From Chengkuizengella axinellae (lineage in GTDB: Bacteria; Bacillota; Bacilli; Paenibacillales; KCTC-33759), in NCBI RefSeq assembly GCF_030730905.1, contig NZ_JAVAMP010000010.1:107125-171124 (forward strand): DNA of 64,000 bases, read 5' to 3'. The notes below the pieces were generated by a model. The model had not been told where the DNA came from. It did no database searches and saw only the letters and a list, made by a program, of their open reading frames with translations. This document shows positions 1-8,887 of the stretch, piece by piece; within the stretch, counting starts at the first letter, position 1; each line of letters starts with the position of its first letter. The translations under genes and the position numbers were made by a program.

Positions 1-40
1 TCCGACTTTTGCGGTTTTTGCAAGTGGAGGACAACAGCAA
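1..40 (+). repeat. Copy 1 (partial) of conserved-loop hairpin repeat
   Basis: The core GACTTTTGCGG-nnnn-TGCAAGTGGA occurs here (from 4), at 179 and at 8592. Only four central bases vary among the copies. The left arm of this copy would lie before the window, so its stem cannot be tested. The core contains a small internal TTGC/GCAA stem. The function is unknown. Confidence 0.6.
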
Positions 41-93
41 TCTTTTAATGTTATTTATGTGTTTTTCTCTTTTTTTATTTGTTCTTTTTTATT

Positions 94-141
94 CATCTAG
101 CTTTTGACACAAGATGTGTCAGAATTCTAGATGGATTTTTT
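94..141 (+). terminator. Probable intrinsic terminator of the gene upstream of the window
   Basis: The stem is CATCTAG-CTTTTGACAC paired with GTGTCAGAA-TT-CTAGATG, with loop AAGAT (111-115), followed by TTTTTT at 136-141. No coding region precedes it inside the window, so it probably ends the gene to the left. By Bacillales synteny that gene may be hpf, which is an inference. Confidence 0.55.
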
Positions 142-151
142 CCTTCTTCAC

Positions 152-229
152 ATATACGTGATGGTTAGTTTTGTGAATGACTTTTGCGGGGTATGCAAGT
201 GGAAGAACAAAACTAACCATCACGTATAT
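152..229 (+). repeat. Copy 2 of conserved-loop hairpin repeat, perfect 23-bp stem
   Basis: Positions 152-174 and 207-229 are a perfect 23-bp inverted repeat. They enclose the conserved core GACTTTTGCGG-GGTA-TGCAAGTGGA (179-203). The arm sequence is unrelated to that of the copy at 8572-8637, but the core is nearly identical. There is no T-run after the right arm, so it does not look like an ordinary terminator. Confidence 0.75.
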
Positions 230-372
230 TAATCTTAATCTTATTTTAATCTTTCGTTAAGGAAGCATTCATTTTCATTTCGTACAATGAATTTGTGAAC
301 AACAACCATTCCCATTTTAAAAAAGGAAAATGAAAAGGCAAAGAAAAACTAAATCAACCACCTTTTATTAAG

Positions 373-407
373 AAGCTCGCCCTCCCATGGCGGGTTTTTC
401 TTTTTAT
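373..407 (+). terminator. Short terminator-like hairpin before secA
   Basis: CTCGCC pairs with GGCGGG across a CTCCCAT loop and is followed by TTTTTCTTTTT. It lies between the upstream region and the secA promoter at 451-479. No protein gene was recognised between 230 and 373, so it may end a small RNA or readthrough transcript. Confidence 0.5.
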
Positions 408-450
408 ATATCAAAATTCGCTGATTGTATTGCTTTTCATGTCCATTTTC

Positions 451-479
451 TTGAATGCAATACTACAAACTGATACAAT
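451..479 (+). promoter_or_regulatory. Probable sigma-A promoter of secA
   Basis: TTGAAT (451-456), a 17-bp spacer and TACAAT (474-479), ending about 40 bases before the secA start codon. Confidence 0.55.
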
Positions 480-519
480 TTATATATTATGTAATTTTAG
501 GGAAAGGGGTTCTTCAACC

Positions 520-3045
520 ATGATAGGACTCGTCAAAAAAATATTAGGGGATCCAAATGAGCGCGAACTGAAGCGCATCATGAAAAAGGTCAACCAAATC
601 AATGACTTAGAGCCAAAATTTGAAAGCTTATCAGATACCGAATTAGCAGGTAAAACTATAGAATATAAAGAAAGACTAACTAAAGGTGAAACATTAGATG
701 ATTTACTTCCTGAAGCCTTTGCTACTGTAAGAGAGGCATCTAAACGGAAATTAGGAAAACGTCATTTTGATGTGCAGCTTATTGGTGGTATCGTCCTTCA
801 TGAAGGTGAAATTGCCGAGATGAAAACTGGGGAAGGTAAAACATTAGTTGGAACACTACCTGCTTACCTAAATGCGTTGTCTGGAAATGGTGTACACGTT
901 ATTACCGTAAATGATTACTTAGCCACAACGCAAAGTGAGGAAATGGCGCAAATTCATGAGTTTTTAGGATTAACAGTCGGTGTTAACCTAAATGGACTTT
1001 CACATGATGAGAAGAGAGCAGCTTATGCGTGTGATATTACCTATGGAACCAACAATGAATTTGGTTTTGATTACTTACGAGATAATATGGTGTTATACCG
1101 CCACCAAATGGTGCAGCGACCATTATTCTATGCCATTATAGATGAGGTTGACTCCATACTAGTAGATGAAGCCCGTACTCCGTTAATCATTTCAGGACAA
1201 GCTGCAAAATCTACAGAATTGTATATTACAGCCAATCGTTTAGTAAGTACGTTTAAAATAGAAGAAGATTTTACAGTAGACATTAAAGTTCGTTCCGTTA
1301 CTTTAACAGAAAACGGAGTAGCCAAGGTTGAAAAAGCTTACGGCATCGAAAATCTATTTGATCATCAGCACGTAACTTTAAACCACCATATTACCCAAGC
1401 CTTAAAAGCGCATGCCATTATGAAACGAGATACAGATTATGTTGTGCAAGAAGGCGAAGTGGTTATCGTTGATGAATTTACAGGTCGTTTAATGTCTGGA
1501 AGAAGATATAGTGAAGGTTTGCATCAAGCCATTGAAGCTAAGGAACATATGGAAATTCAAAAAGAAAGCATGACTTTAGCGACGATTACTTTGCAAAACT
1601 TCTTTAGAATGTATCAGAAGTTATCTGGTATGACTGGTACGGCTAAAACAGAAGAAGAGGAATTCGGTAAAATCTATGGATTAAATGTAGTCGTGATTCC
1701 TACAAACAGACCGATGGTTCGTAAAGACATGCCAGATGTGATTTATAAATCAGAAGCAAGCAAGTACAAAATGTCAGTTGAAGAAATTATAAAACGTCAT
1801 CAAACAGGTCAACCTGTACTTGTTGGTACGGTATCTATTGAAAACTCTGAGCTTATCTCAAACCTTCTTAAGAAAAAAGGAGTCCCTCATCAAGTGTTGA
1901 ACGCAAAACACCATGAAGAAGAAGCGGAGATTGTTTCCCGTGCAGGGCAAGAGGGCGCTGTTACGATTGCAACAAATATGGCAGGCCGTGGTACGGATAT
2001 TATGTTGGGCTCTGGGGTTGCAGATAAGGGTGGTTTGCATATTATAGGTACAGAACGTCATGAAAGCAGACGGATCGATAACCAGCTGCGTGGACGTTCT
2101 GGTCGACAAGGGGATCCTGGTTCTACACAGTTTTATCTTTCACTTGAAGATGAACTTATGCGTCGGTTTGGTGCAGAAAACATAATGAGCATGATGGATC
2201 GTTTAGGATTTGAAGAGGATCAACCGTTAGAAAGTAAAATGATATCTAAAGCTGTTGAATCTGCACAAAAAAGAGTGGAAGGAAATAACTTTGACGTTCG
2301 TAAAATCGTTTTACAATTTGATGATGTTATGAACCAGCAGCGTTTGATTATATATAAACAACGTAGGGAAGTATTGGAATCTGAAAACATTCGTGAAGTC
2401 ACTATAGAAATGATTTATTCCGTAATTGATCGAATTACAGAAGCGCATTGTCCTCCAGACTTAGTACCAGAGGAATGGGATCTTAAAGCGATTATTGATT
2501 ATGCGAATGGAACCTTTTTACATGAAGGTCAGCTTACAGAAAAAGAACTTAAAGGTAAAGAAAAAGAAGAAATTGTTGAAGTCATGAGAGACCTAGTGAA
2601 ACGATTGTACGATGCACGTGAAGAGCAGCTAGGTGAAAAAATCATGCGTGAGTTCGAAAAAGTTGTCGTGCTTCGTGCAGTAGATCGAAAATGGATGGAT
2701 CACATTGATATGATGGATCATATGCGTCAAGGGATTCACCTGCGTGCCTATGGAGGTACAGATCCACTTCGTGAATATCAATTTGAAGGTTTTGAGATGT
2801 TCGAGAAAATGATTGGAAGTGTGCAAGAAGAGGTTTCCACCTACATTATGAAGGCGAATGTACAGGCGAATGTACAACGTGAAGCTGTGGCAGAAGGTCA
2901 AGCGCAAGATCCAAAAGCAGCTAGAGAAGAAAGGAAAAAACCAAGAACACACCGTCGCACTGAAGCAAAAATTGGACGCAATCAACTTTGTCCATGCGGA
3001 AGCGGTAAGAAATATAAACAATGTCATGGTAAAGAACAAGCTTAA
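520..3045 (+). CDS. secA: Protein translocase ATPase subunit SecA
   Basis: SecA is the motor that pushes unfolded preproteins through the SecYEG channel of the cytoplasmic membrane. The 841-residue length is normal for the family. Visible motifs are Walker A MKTGEGKT (residues 101-108), the DEAD-type Walker B DEVDS (from 208), the second nucleotide-binding fold with [11 protein letters not shown], the helical scaffold/wing region, and a C-terminal SEC-C zinc motif ([13 protein letters not shown]) that binds SecB-like partners or ribosomes in relatives. The frame is open from 430, but the ATG at 520 follows GGAAAGGGG at 501-509 and begins with [11 protein letters not shown], the usual N-terminus, so this start is chosen. 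The gene is followed by prfB, as in Bacillus subtilis. Confidence 0.98.
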   Translation: MIGLVKKILGDPNERELKRIMKKVNQINDLEPKFESLSDTELAGKTIEYKERLTKGETLDDLLPEAFATVREASKRKLGKRHFDVQLIGGIVLHEGEIAEMKTGEGKTLVGTLPAYLNALSGNGVHVITVNDYLATTQSEEMAQIHEFLGLTVGVNLNGLSHDEKRAAYACDITYGTNNEFGFDYLRDNMVLYRHQMVQRPLFYAIIDEVDSILVDEARTPLIISGQAAKSTELYITANRLVSTFKIEEDFTVDIKVRSVTLTENGVAKVEKAYGIENLFDHQHVTLNHHITQALKAHAIMKRDTDYVVQEGEVVIVDEFTGRLMSGRRYSEGLHQAIEAKEHMEIQKESMTLATITLQNFFRMYQKLSGMTGTAKTEEEEFGKIYGLNVVVIPTNRPMVRKDMPDVIYKSEASKYKMSVEEIIKRHQTGQPVLVGTVSIENSELISNLLKKKGVPHQVLNAKHHEEEAEIVSRAGQEGAVTIATNMAGRGTDIMLGSGVADKGGLHIIGTERHESRRIDNQLRGRSGRQGDPGSTQFYLSLEDELMRRFGAENIMSMMDRLGFEEDQPLESKMISKAVESAQKRVEGNNFDVRKIVLQFDDVMNQQRLIIYKQRREVLESENIREVTIEMIYSVIDRITEAHCPPDLVPEEWDLKAIIDYANGTFLHEGQLTEKELKGKEKEEIVEVMRDLVKRLYDAREEQLGEKIMREFEKVVVLRAVDRKWMDHIDMMDHMRQGIHLRAYGGTDPLREYQFEGFEMFEKMIGSVQEEVSTYIMKANVQANVQREAVAEGQAQDPKAAREERKKPRTHRRTEAKIGRNQLCPCGSGKKYKQCHGKEQA

Positions 3046-3145
3046 AAAAGTATAATAAAAGAGAAAGAGAAATGGATTGTCGTAAGAGTGAATTGAGGCA
3101 ATCTTTTCTCTGCAGCGACTTAATAGAAAAGGGAGAAATTTAAAG

Positions 3146-4253
3146 ATGATTGAACCTGAAGTAAAACAAGACCTGCGAGAAATCGCAAACCGAATTACAC
3201 AATTACGGGGGTCTCTTTGACTTAGATCTAAAACAAGAGCAAATTGCAGACTATGACGAGAAAATGTCAGCACCCGATTTTTGGGATGATCAGAATAAAG
3301 CGCAAAAAGTGATCTCTGAAGTGAATGCGATTAAATCCGTAGTAGAGCAATTTGAAGGTCTAGCACAAGAATCTGAAGACACCGTTTTAATGATGGAGCT
3401 TGCTGAAGAAGAAAACGATGAAAGTTTAGTAAGTGATATTATAGAGAGCATTAAACAGCTCCAACAAAAACTGGAAAGCTATGAATTGCAATTATTATTA
3501 AGTGAACCATATGATAAATTTAATGCCTTCTTAGAGCTGCATCCAGGTGCAGGAGGGACAGAGTCTCAGGATTGGGCAGAAATGCTGTTAAGAATGTACC
3601 GAAGATGGGCGGAGAAAAAAGGCTTCAAAGTAGATACCATCGATTATTTACCAGGGGATGAAGCAGGGGTGAAAAGTGTCACCCTTTTAATCAAAGGCCA
3701 TAATGCCTATGGGTATTTAAAAGCAGAAAAAGGAGTTCATCGTTTAGTCCGCATATCTCCATTTGATTCATCAGGCCGCAGGCATACATCATTTGTATCG
3801 TGTGATGTAGTCCCCGAAATCGATGATGATGTAGAAATTGAGATTAATACAGAAGATCTTAAGATAGACACTTACCGAGCTAGTGGTGCAGGAGGTCAGC
3901 ATATTAATACAACGGATTCAGCTGTACGTATTACACACATTCCTTCAGGCATCGTGGTGACTTGTCAAAATGAACGTTCTCAAATTAAAAATAGAGAGCA
4001 AGCCATGAAGATGTTAAGATCTAAATTGTATGAAAAGAAAATTGAAGAGCAGCAGCAAGCACTTGCAGAAATCCGTGGGGAACAACAAGAAATTGGTTGG
4101 GGCAGTCAAATTAGATCTTATGTATTTCATCCGTATAGTATGGTCAAAGACCACCGTACTAGTGTAGAAACAGGAAATACAGATGCTGTAATGGATGGAG
4201 AACTTGATCCATTTATTGACGGGTATTTAAGAAAACAAATTGATCAAAACTAA
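3146..4253 (+). CDS. prfB: Peptide chain release factor 2 (programmed +1 frameshift)
   Basis: RF2 reads UGA and UAA stop codons and triggers peptide release at the ribosome. Translation starts at ATG 3146 and reads 24 codons to an in-frame TGA at 3218-3220. Just before it lie GGGGG (3207-3211) and the slippery CTT, the classical autoregulatory +1 frameshift site. Reading resumes at GAC 3219 and ends at 4253, giving about 368 residues, normal for RF2. The stop-codon recognition tripeptide SPF (in RISPFDSSG) and the catalytic GGQ (in [10 protein letters not shown]) are both present. Low RF2 favours the shift, so the protein controls its own synthesis; this is established for the family. RBS GGGAGAAA lies at about 3131. 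It lies downstream of secA, as in B. subtilis. Confidence 0.96.
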
Positions 4254-4289
4254 CTGTAACAAACAACACAACTTTTAACTTATAAACAA

Positions 4290-4317
4290 ACCCTGCATAT
4301 CAATGTAGGGTGTTTTT
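4290..4317 (+). terminator. Intrinsic terminator after prfB
   Basis: ACCCTGCAT (4290-4298) pairs with ATGTAGGGT (4303-4311) with one G-U pair and a 4-nt loop, then GTTTTT. It separates secA-prfB from the next gene. Confidence 0.75.
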
Positions 4318-4336
4318 CATGGTAAGGAGAAATTAT

Positions 4337-5233
4337 ATGCAAAATAACATACTAAATAATCGTTCACGCAGAAAAAAACCAATCATTCAATATGGATCAC
4401 CTATGTCACAGATATTAGAATATCTTCATTTAATTATAGGATCCTTTATCGTAGCATTTAGTTTTAATTTACTGTTAAATCCGAATGAAATTGCATCAGG
4501 TGGGGTTGTTGGAATCTCAACTATTCTGTATTCATTGTTTAATTTTGAACCGGCGATTACTCAATGGTTAATTAATATTCCATTATTTTTAGCAGGGATC
4601 GTTTTATTAGGTAAGAAATTTGGTATAAAAACAGCTGTAGGTTCTGTTATTATGCCTTTGTTTGTTTTAATGACAAGTGACTTAACCCCTCCTACGAATA
4701 ATTTATTGTTAGCGACCATTTTTGGAGGCATTGGAATTGGACTTGGATTAGGTATCGTATTTCGTGGACGTGGTTCAACAGGAGGAATAGACTTAGCTGC
4801 GCAGATTATACATAAATATACAGGATTAAGCTTGGGATTATCCTTAGCTATTTTAGATGGATTAGTTATTTTAACAGCAGGAATTTTGATTTCTCCAGAA
4901 AAGGCGATGTATGCCTTGATTGGCTTGTTTGTGACTAGCAGAACGATTAATGCTGTACAAATTGGTTTTTCATATTCAAAAGTAGCATATATTATTACGA
5001 AAGAAACCGAAGAAGTTCAAGAAGCGATTATAAATCAATTAGACCGAGGTTTAACAAAGCTTTCTGGATATGGAGGATATACCGAGGAAGAGAAAATCGT
5101 TTTCATGGTTGTAGTTGGTCAAACAGAGGTTACAAAGTTAAAGACATTGGTTAGATCGATTGATCCAAATGCATTCATTATTCTTAGTGATACGAATGAG
5201 GTATTGGGGGAAGGATTTAAATTAACCCCATAA
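4337..5233 (+). CDS. YitT/YvjA-family integral membrane protein
   Basis: This 298-residue protein has five or six hydrophobic segments in the first 200 residues (for example ILEYLHLIIGSFIVAFSF and IFGGIGIGLGLGIVF). A soluble C-terminal part of the DUF2179 type follows, ending in IILSDTNEVLGEGF. This is the DUF161-DUF2179 architecture of YitT proteins. The position next to secA-prfB matches B. subtilis yvjA. The biochemical role of the family is not established. The ATG at 4337 is preceded by AAGGAGA at 4324-4330, which decides the start against in-frame upstream codons. Confidence 0.85.
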   Translation: MQNNILNNRSRRKKPIIQYGSPMSQILEYLHLIIGSFIVAFSFNLLLNPNEIASGGVVGISTILYSLFNFEPAITQWLINIPLFLAGIVLLGKKFGIKTAVGSVIMPLFVLMTSDLTPPTNNLLLATIFGGIGIGLGLGIVFRGRGSTGGIDLAAQIIHKYTGLSLGLSLAILDGLVILTAGILISPEKAMYALIGLFVTSRTINAVQIGFSYSKVAYIITKETEEVQEAIINQLDRGLTKLSGYGGYTEEEKIVFMVVVGQTEVTKLKTLVRSIDPNAFIILSDTNEVLGEGFKLTP

Positions 5234-5261
5234 AAAAAATTTTTTTTAGAAGAATTGACCA

Positions 5262-5290
5262 TTGAATTTATATAACCTAAAATGTATAAT
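5262..5290 (+). promoter_or_regulatory. Probable sigma-A promoter of the arginine cluster
   Basis: TTGAAT (5262-5267), a 17-bp spacer and a perfect TATAAT (5285-5290), about 40 bases before the argC start. Confidence 0.65.
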
Positions 5291-5296
5291 AATACA
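5283..5296 (+). promoter_or_regulatory. Candidate ArgR (ARG box) operator over the argC -10
   Basis: TGTATAATAATACA is a near-palindrome that fits the half-site pattern TGNAT-N4-ATNCA expected of ArgR/AhrC operators. It overlaps the -10 element and would block RNA polymerase when arginine is plentiful. The arginine repressor gene is not in this window. Regulation is inferred from the match and its position. Confidence 0.5.
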
Positions 5297-5329
5297 TATC
5301 ATTGAATAAATAGACGGGGGAATTATTAG

Positions 5330-6379
5330 ATGAGCAAGCAAATCAGAGCAGCTATCATCGGTTCAACAGGATATGGTGGGGTTGAACTGATTCGTTTTTT
5401 ACTTCATCATCCCAAGGTTGAGATTACTTCGGTGGTTTCTTCCTCAAGTGCTGGAGAATCGATTGCAGTTGGTTTTCCTCATTTAAATCATGTAATGGAA
5501 CTAGACTTAGATCAAGTTGATATAGATGTTATACAAAATAAAGCAGACGTTGTGTTTACGGCTACACCTTCAGGAGTAAGTTCGGGATTGATTCCTGATT
5601 TATTAGCAGCAGGATTGAAAGTGATTGACTTATCAGGTGATTATCGCTTGAAGTCAGGAGAATTATATGAAAAGTGGTATAAACATACACCACCAACAGA
5701 AGCCCATTTACAGCAAGCTATTTATGGTTTGTCCGAAGTTTTTAAAGAGGAAATTAGAGAAGCGGAATTGCTTTCTAATCCAGGTTGTTATCCGACGGCT
5801 GCTAGTTTAGGTCTAATCCCGGCTTTATCGATGAAACGAATTGATCCAAAATCGATTATCATTGATGCAAAGTCAGGAGCTTCAGGGGCAGGAAGAAAAT
5901 TAGGATTATCTGTCCATTATGCAGAGTTGAACGAAAACTTAAAACCGTATAAAGTGAATCAGCATCAGCATATACCTGAAATTGAACAAACTTTAAGCGG
6001 TATTGTTAACGAGCAAACAACCATTACCTTTACAACTCATTTAGTTCCGATGACTCGAGGTATTCTATGTACCATGTATGCGGATCTTTTAGAACCATGT
6101 AATGAACAACAGTTAATTAATGAATATAGAGATTATTATAAAGGTCGCCCTTTTGTACGAATCCGAAATAAAGGCAGCTGGCCATCTACCAAAGAAGTAT
6201 CTGGATCAAACTACTGTGATATTGGATTTTCTATTGATGAACGCACTGGTAGAGTTACGATTCTTTCAGTTATAGATAATGTCGTGAAGGGTGCGGCAGG
6301 TCAAGCAATACAAAATTTGAATTTAATGATGGGATGGGATGAAACAACTGGGTTACAAATGACACCAGTGTACCCATGA
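5330..6379 (+). CDS. argC: N-acetyl-gamma-glutamyl-phosphate reductase
   Basis: ArgC catalyses the NADPH-dependent reduction of N-acetylglutamyl phosphate to the semialdehyde, the third step of arginine synthesis. The 349-residue protein opens with the Rossmann motif IIGSTGYGGVEL. The catalytic cysteine lies in SNPGCYPTAA (Cys153), and HQHIPEIEQ and HLVPMTRG follow, as in the family. RBS GGGGGAA precedes the ATG. This is the first gene of the cluster, behind a good promoter and a candidate ArgR box. argJ starts 16 bases after its stop. Confidence 0.96.
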   Translation: MSKQIRAAIIGSTGYGGVELIRFLLHHPKVEITSVVSSSSAGESIAVGFPHLNHVMELDLDQVDIDVIQNKADVVFTATPSGVSSGLIPDLLAAGLKVIDLSGDYRLKSGELYEKWYKHTPPTEAHLQQAIYGLSEVFKEEIREAELLSNPGCYPTAASLGLIPALSMKRIDPKSIIIDAKSGASGAGRKLGLSVHYAELNENLKPYKVNQHQHIPEIEQTLSGIVNEQTTITFTTHLVPMTRGILCTMYADLLEPCNEQQLINEYRDYYKGRPFVRIRNKGSWPSTKEVSGSNYCDIGFSIDERTGRVTILSVIDNVVKGAAGQAIQNLNLMMGWDETTGLQMTPVYP

Positions 6380-6395
6380 TGAGGAGAAGAGATCG

Positions 6396-7625
6396 ATGAG
6401 TTCTGAACAATCTTTTAAGATCATGCGTGATGGCTCCATTACAACACCTAAAGGTTTCAAAGCGTGTGGTTTACATTGTGGGATCAAAAAATCAATGCGT
6501 TATGATATTGGTTCCATTGTATGTGAAGTACCGGCTAATGCAGCCGCTGTATATACATTAAATAAAATTCAGGCAGCTCCAATTGGTGTCACTAAAAATA
6601 GCTTGCAAGTAGAAGGTAAGCTTCAGGCAGTTGTTGCAAATAGCGGGAATGCCAATGCATGTACTGGAAAACAAGGCAATCAAGACGCACTAACCATGAG
6701 AAGTGAAACAGCTAAGTTGTTGGGACTTCCAGAGCATCATGTTGCAGTAGCTTCTACAGGAGTAATTGGTGAGTGTTTGCCAATGGAGAAAGTAATAGAA
6801 GGAATAAAGAAGCTCCCAGAAAGCATAAGTGATGGTGGGGGCAATGATTTTGGTCAATCCATTTTAACGACAGATTTAACAGAAAAAAATATTTGTGTAG
6901 AAGTAGAAGTTAACGGAAAAAAAGCTTACATCAGTGGAGCAGCAAAAGGATCAGGTATGATTCATCCGAATATGGCTACAATGCTTGGGTTCATCACAAC
7001 GGATGTGAATATAGAACATACCCAGTTGCAATCCTTATTAAATGAAGTAACAGATGAGAGCTTCAATATGATTACCGTTGATGGAGATACAAGCACGAAT
7101 GACATGGTTTTAGTGATGGCAAGTGGATTAGTTGACAATGTAACTTTAGATCCAAGTCATCCAGATTGGTTTGCTTTTAAAGCCGCTTTTCAACATGTGG
7201 CAGAGATACTAGCAAAAGAAATTGCTAGAGATGGGGAAGGTGCTACGAAACTTGTAGAAGTTGAAGTTGTCGGAGCAGAAACGGATGAGGATGCTAGAAA
7301 AGCAGTAAAAACGATCATTGGTTCAAGTTTAGTGAAATCTGCGATTTTTGGAGCAGATGCCAATTGGGGGAGAATCATTGCAGCCGTTGGAAGAGCAGAT
7401 ATTCCAGTAGATCCGGATACCATAGATATCCGACTTGGGAAAATAGAGATGATGGTACAATCTACACCCATTCCATTTGATGAGCATCAAGCTGAGTTTT
7501 ACTTGAAAAAAGCGAATGAAATTCACATTCATGTCAACTTGAATATAGGTAATGGATATGCAAAAGGATGGGGTTGCGATCTAACCTATGAGTACGTTCG
7601 GATCAATGCAGCCTATAGAACCTAG
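6396..7625 (+). CDS. argJ: Bifunctional ornithine acetyltransferase / N-acetylglutamate synthase
   Basis: ArgJ moves the acetyl group from N-acetylornithine to glutamate, which recycles acetyl groups in the pathway. Bifunctional forms also use acetyl-CoA. The 409-residue precursor contains the self-cleavage site MATMLG: Thr195 would become the N-terminal nucleophile of the beta chain. KGSGMIHPN just before it, and GADANWGRI near residue 315, are family hallmarks. Its presence explains why no separate argA/argE is needed. The order argC-argJ-argB-argD is that of many Bacillales. Mono- or bifunctionality cannot be read from the sequence. Confidence 0.95.
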   Translation: MSSEQSFKIMRDGSITTPKGFKACGLHCGIKKSMRYDIGSIVCEVPANAAAVYTLNKIQAAPIGVTKNSLQVEGKLQAVVANSGNANACTGKQGNQDALTMRSETAKLLGLPEHHVAVASTGVIGECLPMEKVIEGIKKLPESISDGGGNDFGQSILTTDLTEKNICVEVEVNGKKAYISGAAKGSGMIHPNMATMLGFITTDVNIEHTQLQSLLNEVTDESFNMITVDGDTSTNDMVLVMASGLVDNVTLDPSHPDWFAFKAAFQHVAEILAKEIARDGEGATKLVEVEVVGAETDEDARKAVKTIIGSSLVKSAIFGADANWGRIIAAVGRADIPVDPDTIDIRLGKIEMMVQSTPIPFDEHQAEFYLKKANEIHIHVNLNIGNGYAKGWGCDLTYEYVRINAAYRT

Positions 7626-7680
7626 CGTTCCCTAAAAGTGAGAGAATTTGTCGTAACTTATTAAATAGAGGAGGTGCAAC

Positions 7681-8481
7681 ATGAGGTGTATCATAAATCC
7701 CAAAAATTTTGTGCTTAAATGTGGAGGCAGTACGTTGACTGGTCTGCCCATAACCTTTTTCCAAGAGTTAAAAAGACTTCAAGACGAAGGTTTTTCACCT
7801 GTAATCGTCCATGGTGGGGGTCCAGCTATCTCAAATACTTTGACAAAATTAAATATAGAAACAGAATTTATTGATGGATTACGAGTAACAACGAATGAAG
7901 TTTTAGATGTTGTTGAAATGGTTCTCTCAGGAAAAATGAACAAAGAGATCGTACGCAAAATTCAAATGAGTGGAGCGATAACCCTAGGCCTTTCTGGTGT
8001 TGATGGTGACTTGCTTGAAGCAGAACCTGTTCATAATGTAAATCAAATAGGATATGTAGGAGATATCAAAAAAGTGAATTCGGAACTTATCCTCAACTTG
8101 ATTGATGCGGGTTATATACCAGTCATTGCTCCTGTAGGAATAGATAAGAATGGTCAAAGGTACAATGTGAATGCAGATACAGCCGCAGGTGCCGTAGCTT
8201 CACATTTAGGGGTAAGGCAAATGATTGTAGTAACGGATGTACCAGGCATAATGAAGGAAGAGAATGGGGAAAAAGAAGTGCTTCCGAACATTACAGCGCA
8301 AGAAATTGAGGAGATGATTCATTCAGGTGAAATTTTTGGAGGTATGATCCCGAAAGTTAGAGCTGCAATGAAATGTATCCAAGGTGACGTGCAAGAAGTT
8401 CTTATTGTTAATGGTGCAGAGCCGAACGTACTAACGAAAGTTCTTAAAGGTGAGAATATCGGGACTAGGATTACGAAATAA
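7681..8481 (+). CDS. argB: Acetylglutamate kinase
   Basis: ArgB phosphorylates N-acetylglutamate with ATP, the second step of arginine synthesis. The 266-residue amino-acid-kinase fold shows the phosphate-binding LKCGGSTL at the N-terminus, VIVHGGGPAIS, NVNADTAAGAVA and GGMIPKVRAA near the C-terminus. It lacks the long N-terminal helix of the arginine-inhibited hexameric forms, so feedback inhibition is less likely; this is an inference from length. RBS GAGGAGG at about 7669 sits at normal spacing. A 406-base gap with two structured repeats separates it from argD. Confidence 0.94.
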   Translation: MRCIINPKNFVLKCGGSTLTGLPITFFQELKRLQDEGFSPVIVHGGGPAISNTLTKLNIETEFIDGLRVTTNEVLDVVEMVLSGKMNKEIVRKIQMSGAITLGLSGVDGDLLEAEPVHNVNQIGYVGDIKKVNSELILNLIDAGYIPVIAPVGIDKNGQRYNVNADTAAGAVASHLGVRQMIVVTDVPGIMKEENGEKEVLPNITAQEIEEMIHSGEIFGGMIPKVRAAMKCIQGDVQEVLIVNGAEPNVLTKVLKGENIGTRITK

Positions 8482-8571
8482 TTTTACAGCTCTTATATAT
8501 TGTTTTATTTTTTTGTAAGACTTATAAATATCACTAGCATGTAATTGGTTTGGGAAATACTCCTCGTTAAT

Positions 8572-8637
8572 AAGTGATTTGTTCTTAGAGAGACTTTTGC
8601 GGTTTGTGCAAGTGGAACAAAAAAGAGCAAATTACTT
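8572..8637 (+). repeat. Copy 3 of conserved-loop hairpin repeat
   Basis: AAGTGATTTGTTCTT (8572-8586) pairs along all 15 positions with AAGAGCAAATTACTT (8623-8637). Two of the pairs are G-U wobbles, which suggests that structure has been kept. The loop holds the conserved core GACTTTTGCGG-TTTG-TGCAAGTGGA (8592-8616) also seen at 4 and 179. Confidence 0.7.
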
Positions 8638-8689
8638 TTAACTGAAATACTTTTAATGTGTTGTTTGTTTATTAATTTACTCCACCTAC

Positions 8690-8818
8690 AAGTCATTTAC
8701 TTTTGGGACTGACTTGACTTGCACAGGAAGTGCTGATGTCTACGTTGCCACATGGACGTGGCTGTCTTTAGTAGAGGTACATTAACGTAGGCAAATGAAA
8801 GGAGTAAAAGTAAATGAC
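8690..8818 (+). repeat. 130-bp structured element with 15-bp inverted arms
   Basis: AAGTCATTTACTTTT (8690-8704) and AAAAGTAAATGACTT (8804-8818) are perfect inverted repeats. Between them can fold GCAC-AGGAA-GTGC, CTACGTT paired with AACGTAG, and inside the latter GCCAC-ATGGAC-GTGGC. This branched, closed shape resembles a structured RNA or a palindromic mobile repeat. I do not recognise a named family. Confidence 0.6.
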
Positions 8819-8887
8819 TTATAGCTGAATTACTTGCAGTATCTTAAAGTTTTTATATTTTAACTAATTATAAAGAGGTGAAAACGA

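Larger units (their letters stand above)
8482..8887. other. Long argB-argD intergenic region
   Basis: This stretch of about 400 bases interrupts an otherwise compact cluster. It holds two inverted-repeat elements (8572-8637 and 8690-8818). No coding region or clear terminator with a T-run was seen. The RBS AGAGGTG of argD lies at its right end. Confidence 0.6.

Noticed and set aside
328..369. A 13-codon frame ([13 protein letters not shown]) before a terminator upstream of secA, which could be a secretion-monitoring leader peptide
   Set aside because: The A-rich ribosome-site-like stretch is too close to the ATG, the secA promoter lies downstream of the terminator, and no arrest-type motif is visible.
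2629..3273. Long reverse-strand reading frame (214 codons) over the end of secA
   Set aside because: It lies antisense to a clearly conserved gene, has no ribosome site and encodes a Phe/Ser/Cys-rich sequence typical of antisense shadows.
5255..5290. TTGACC at 5255 as -35 of the argC promoter
   Set aside because: The spacing to TATAAT would be 24 bp. TTGAAT at 5262 with a 17-bp spacer is preferred.
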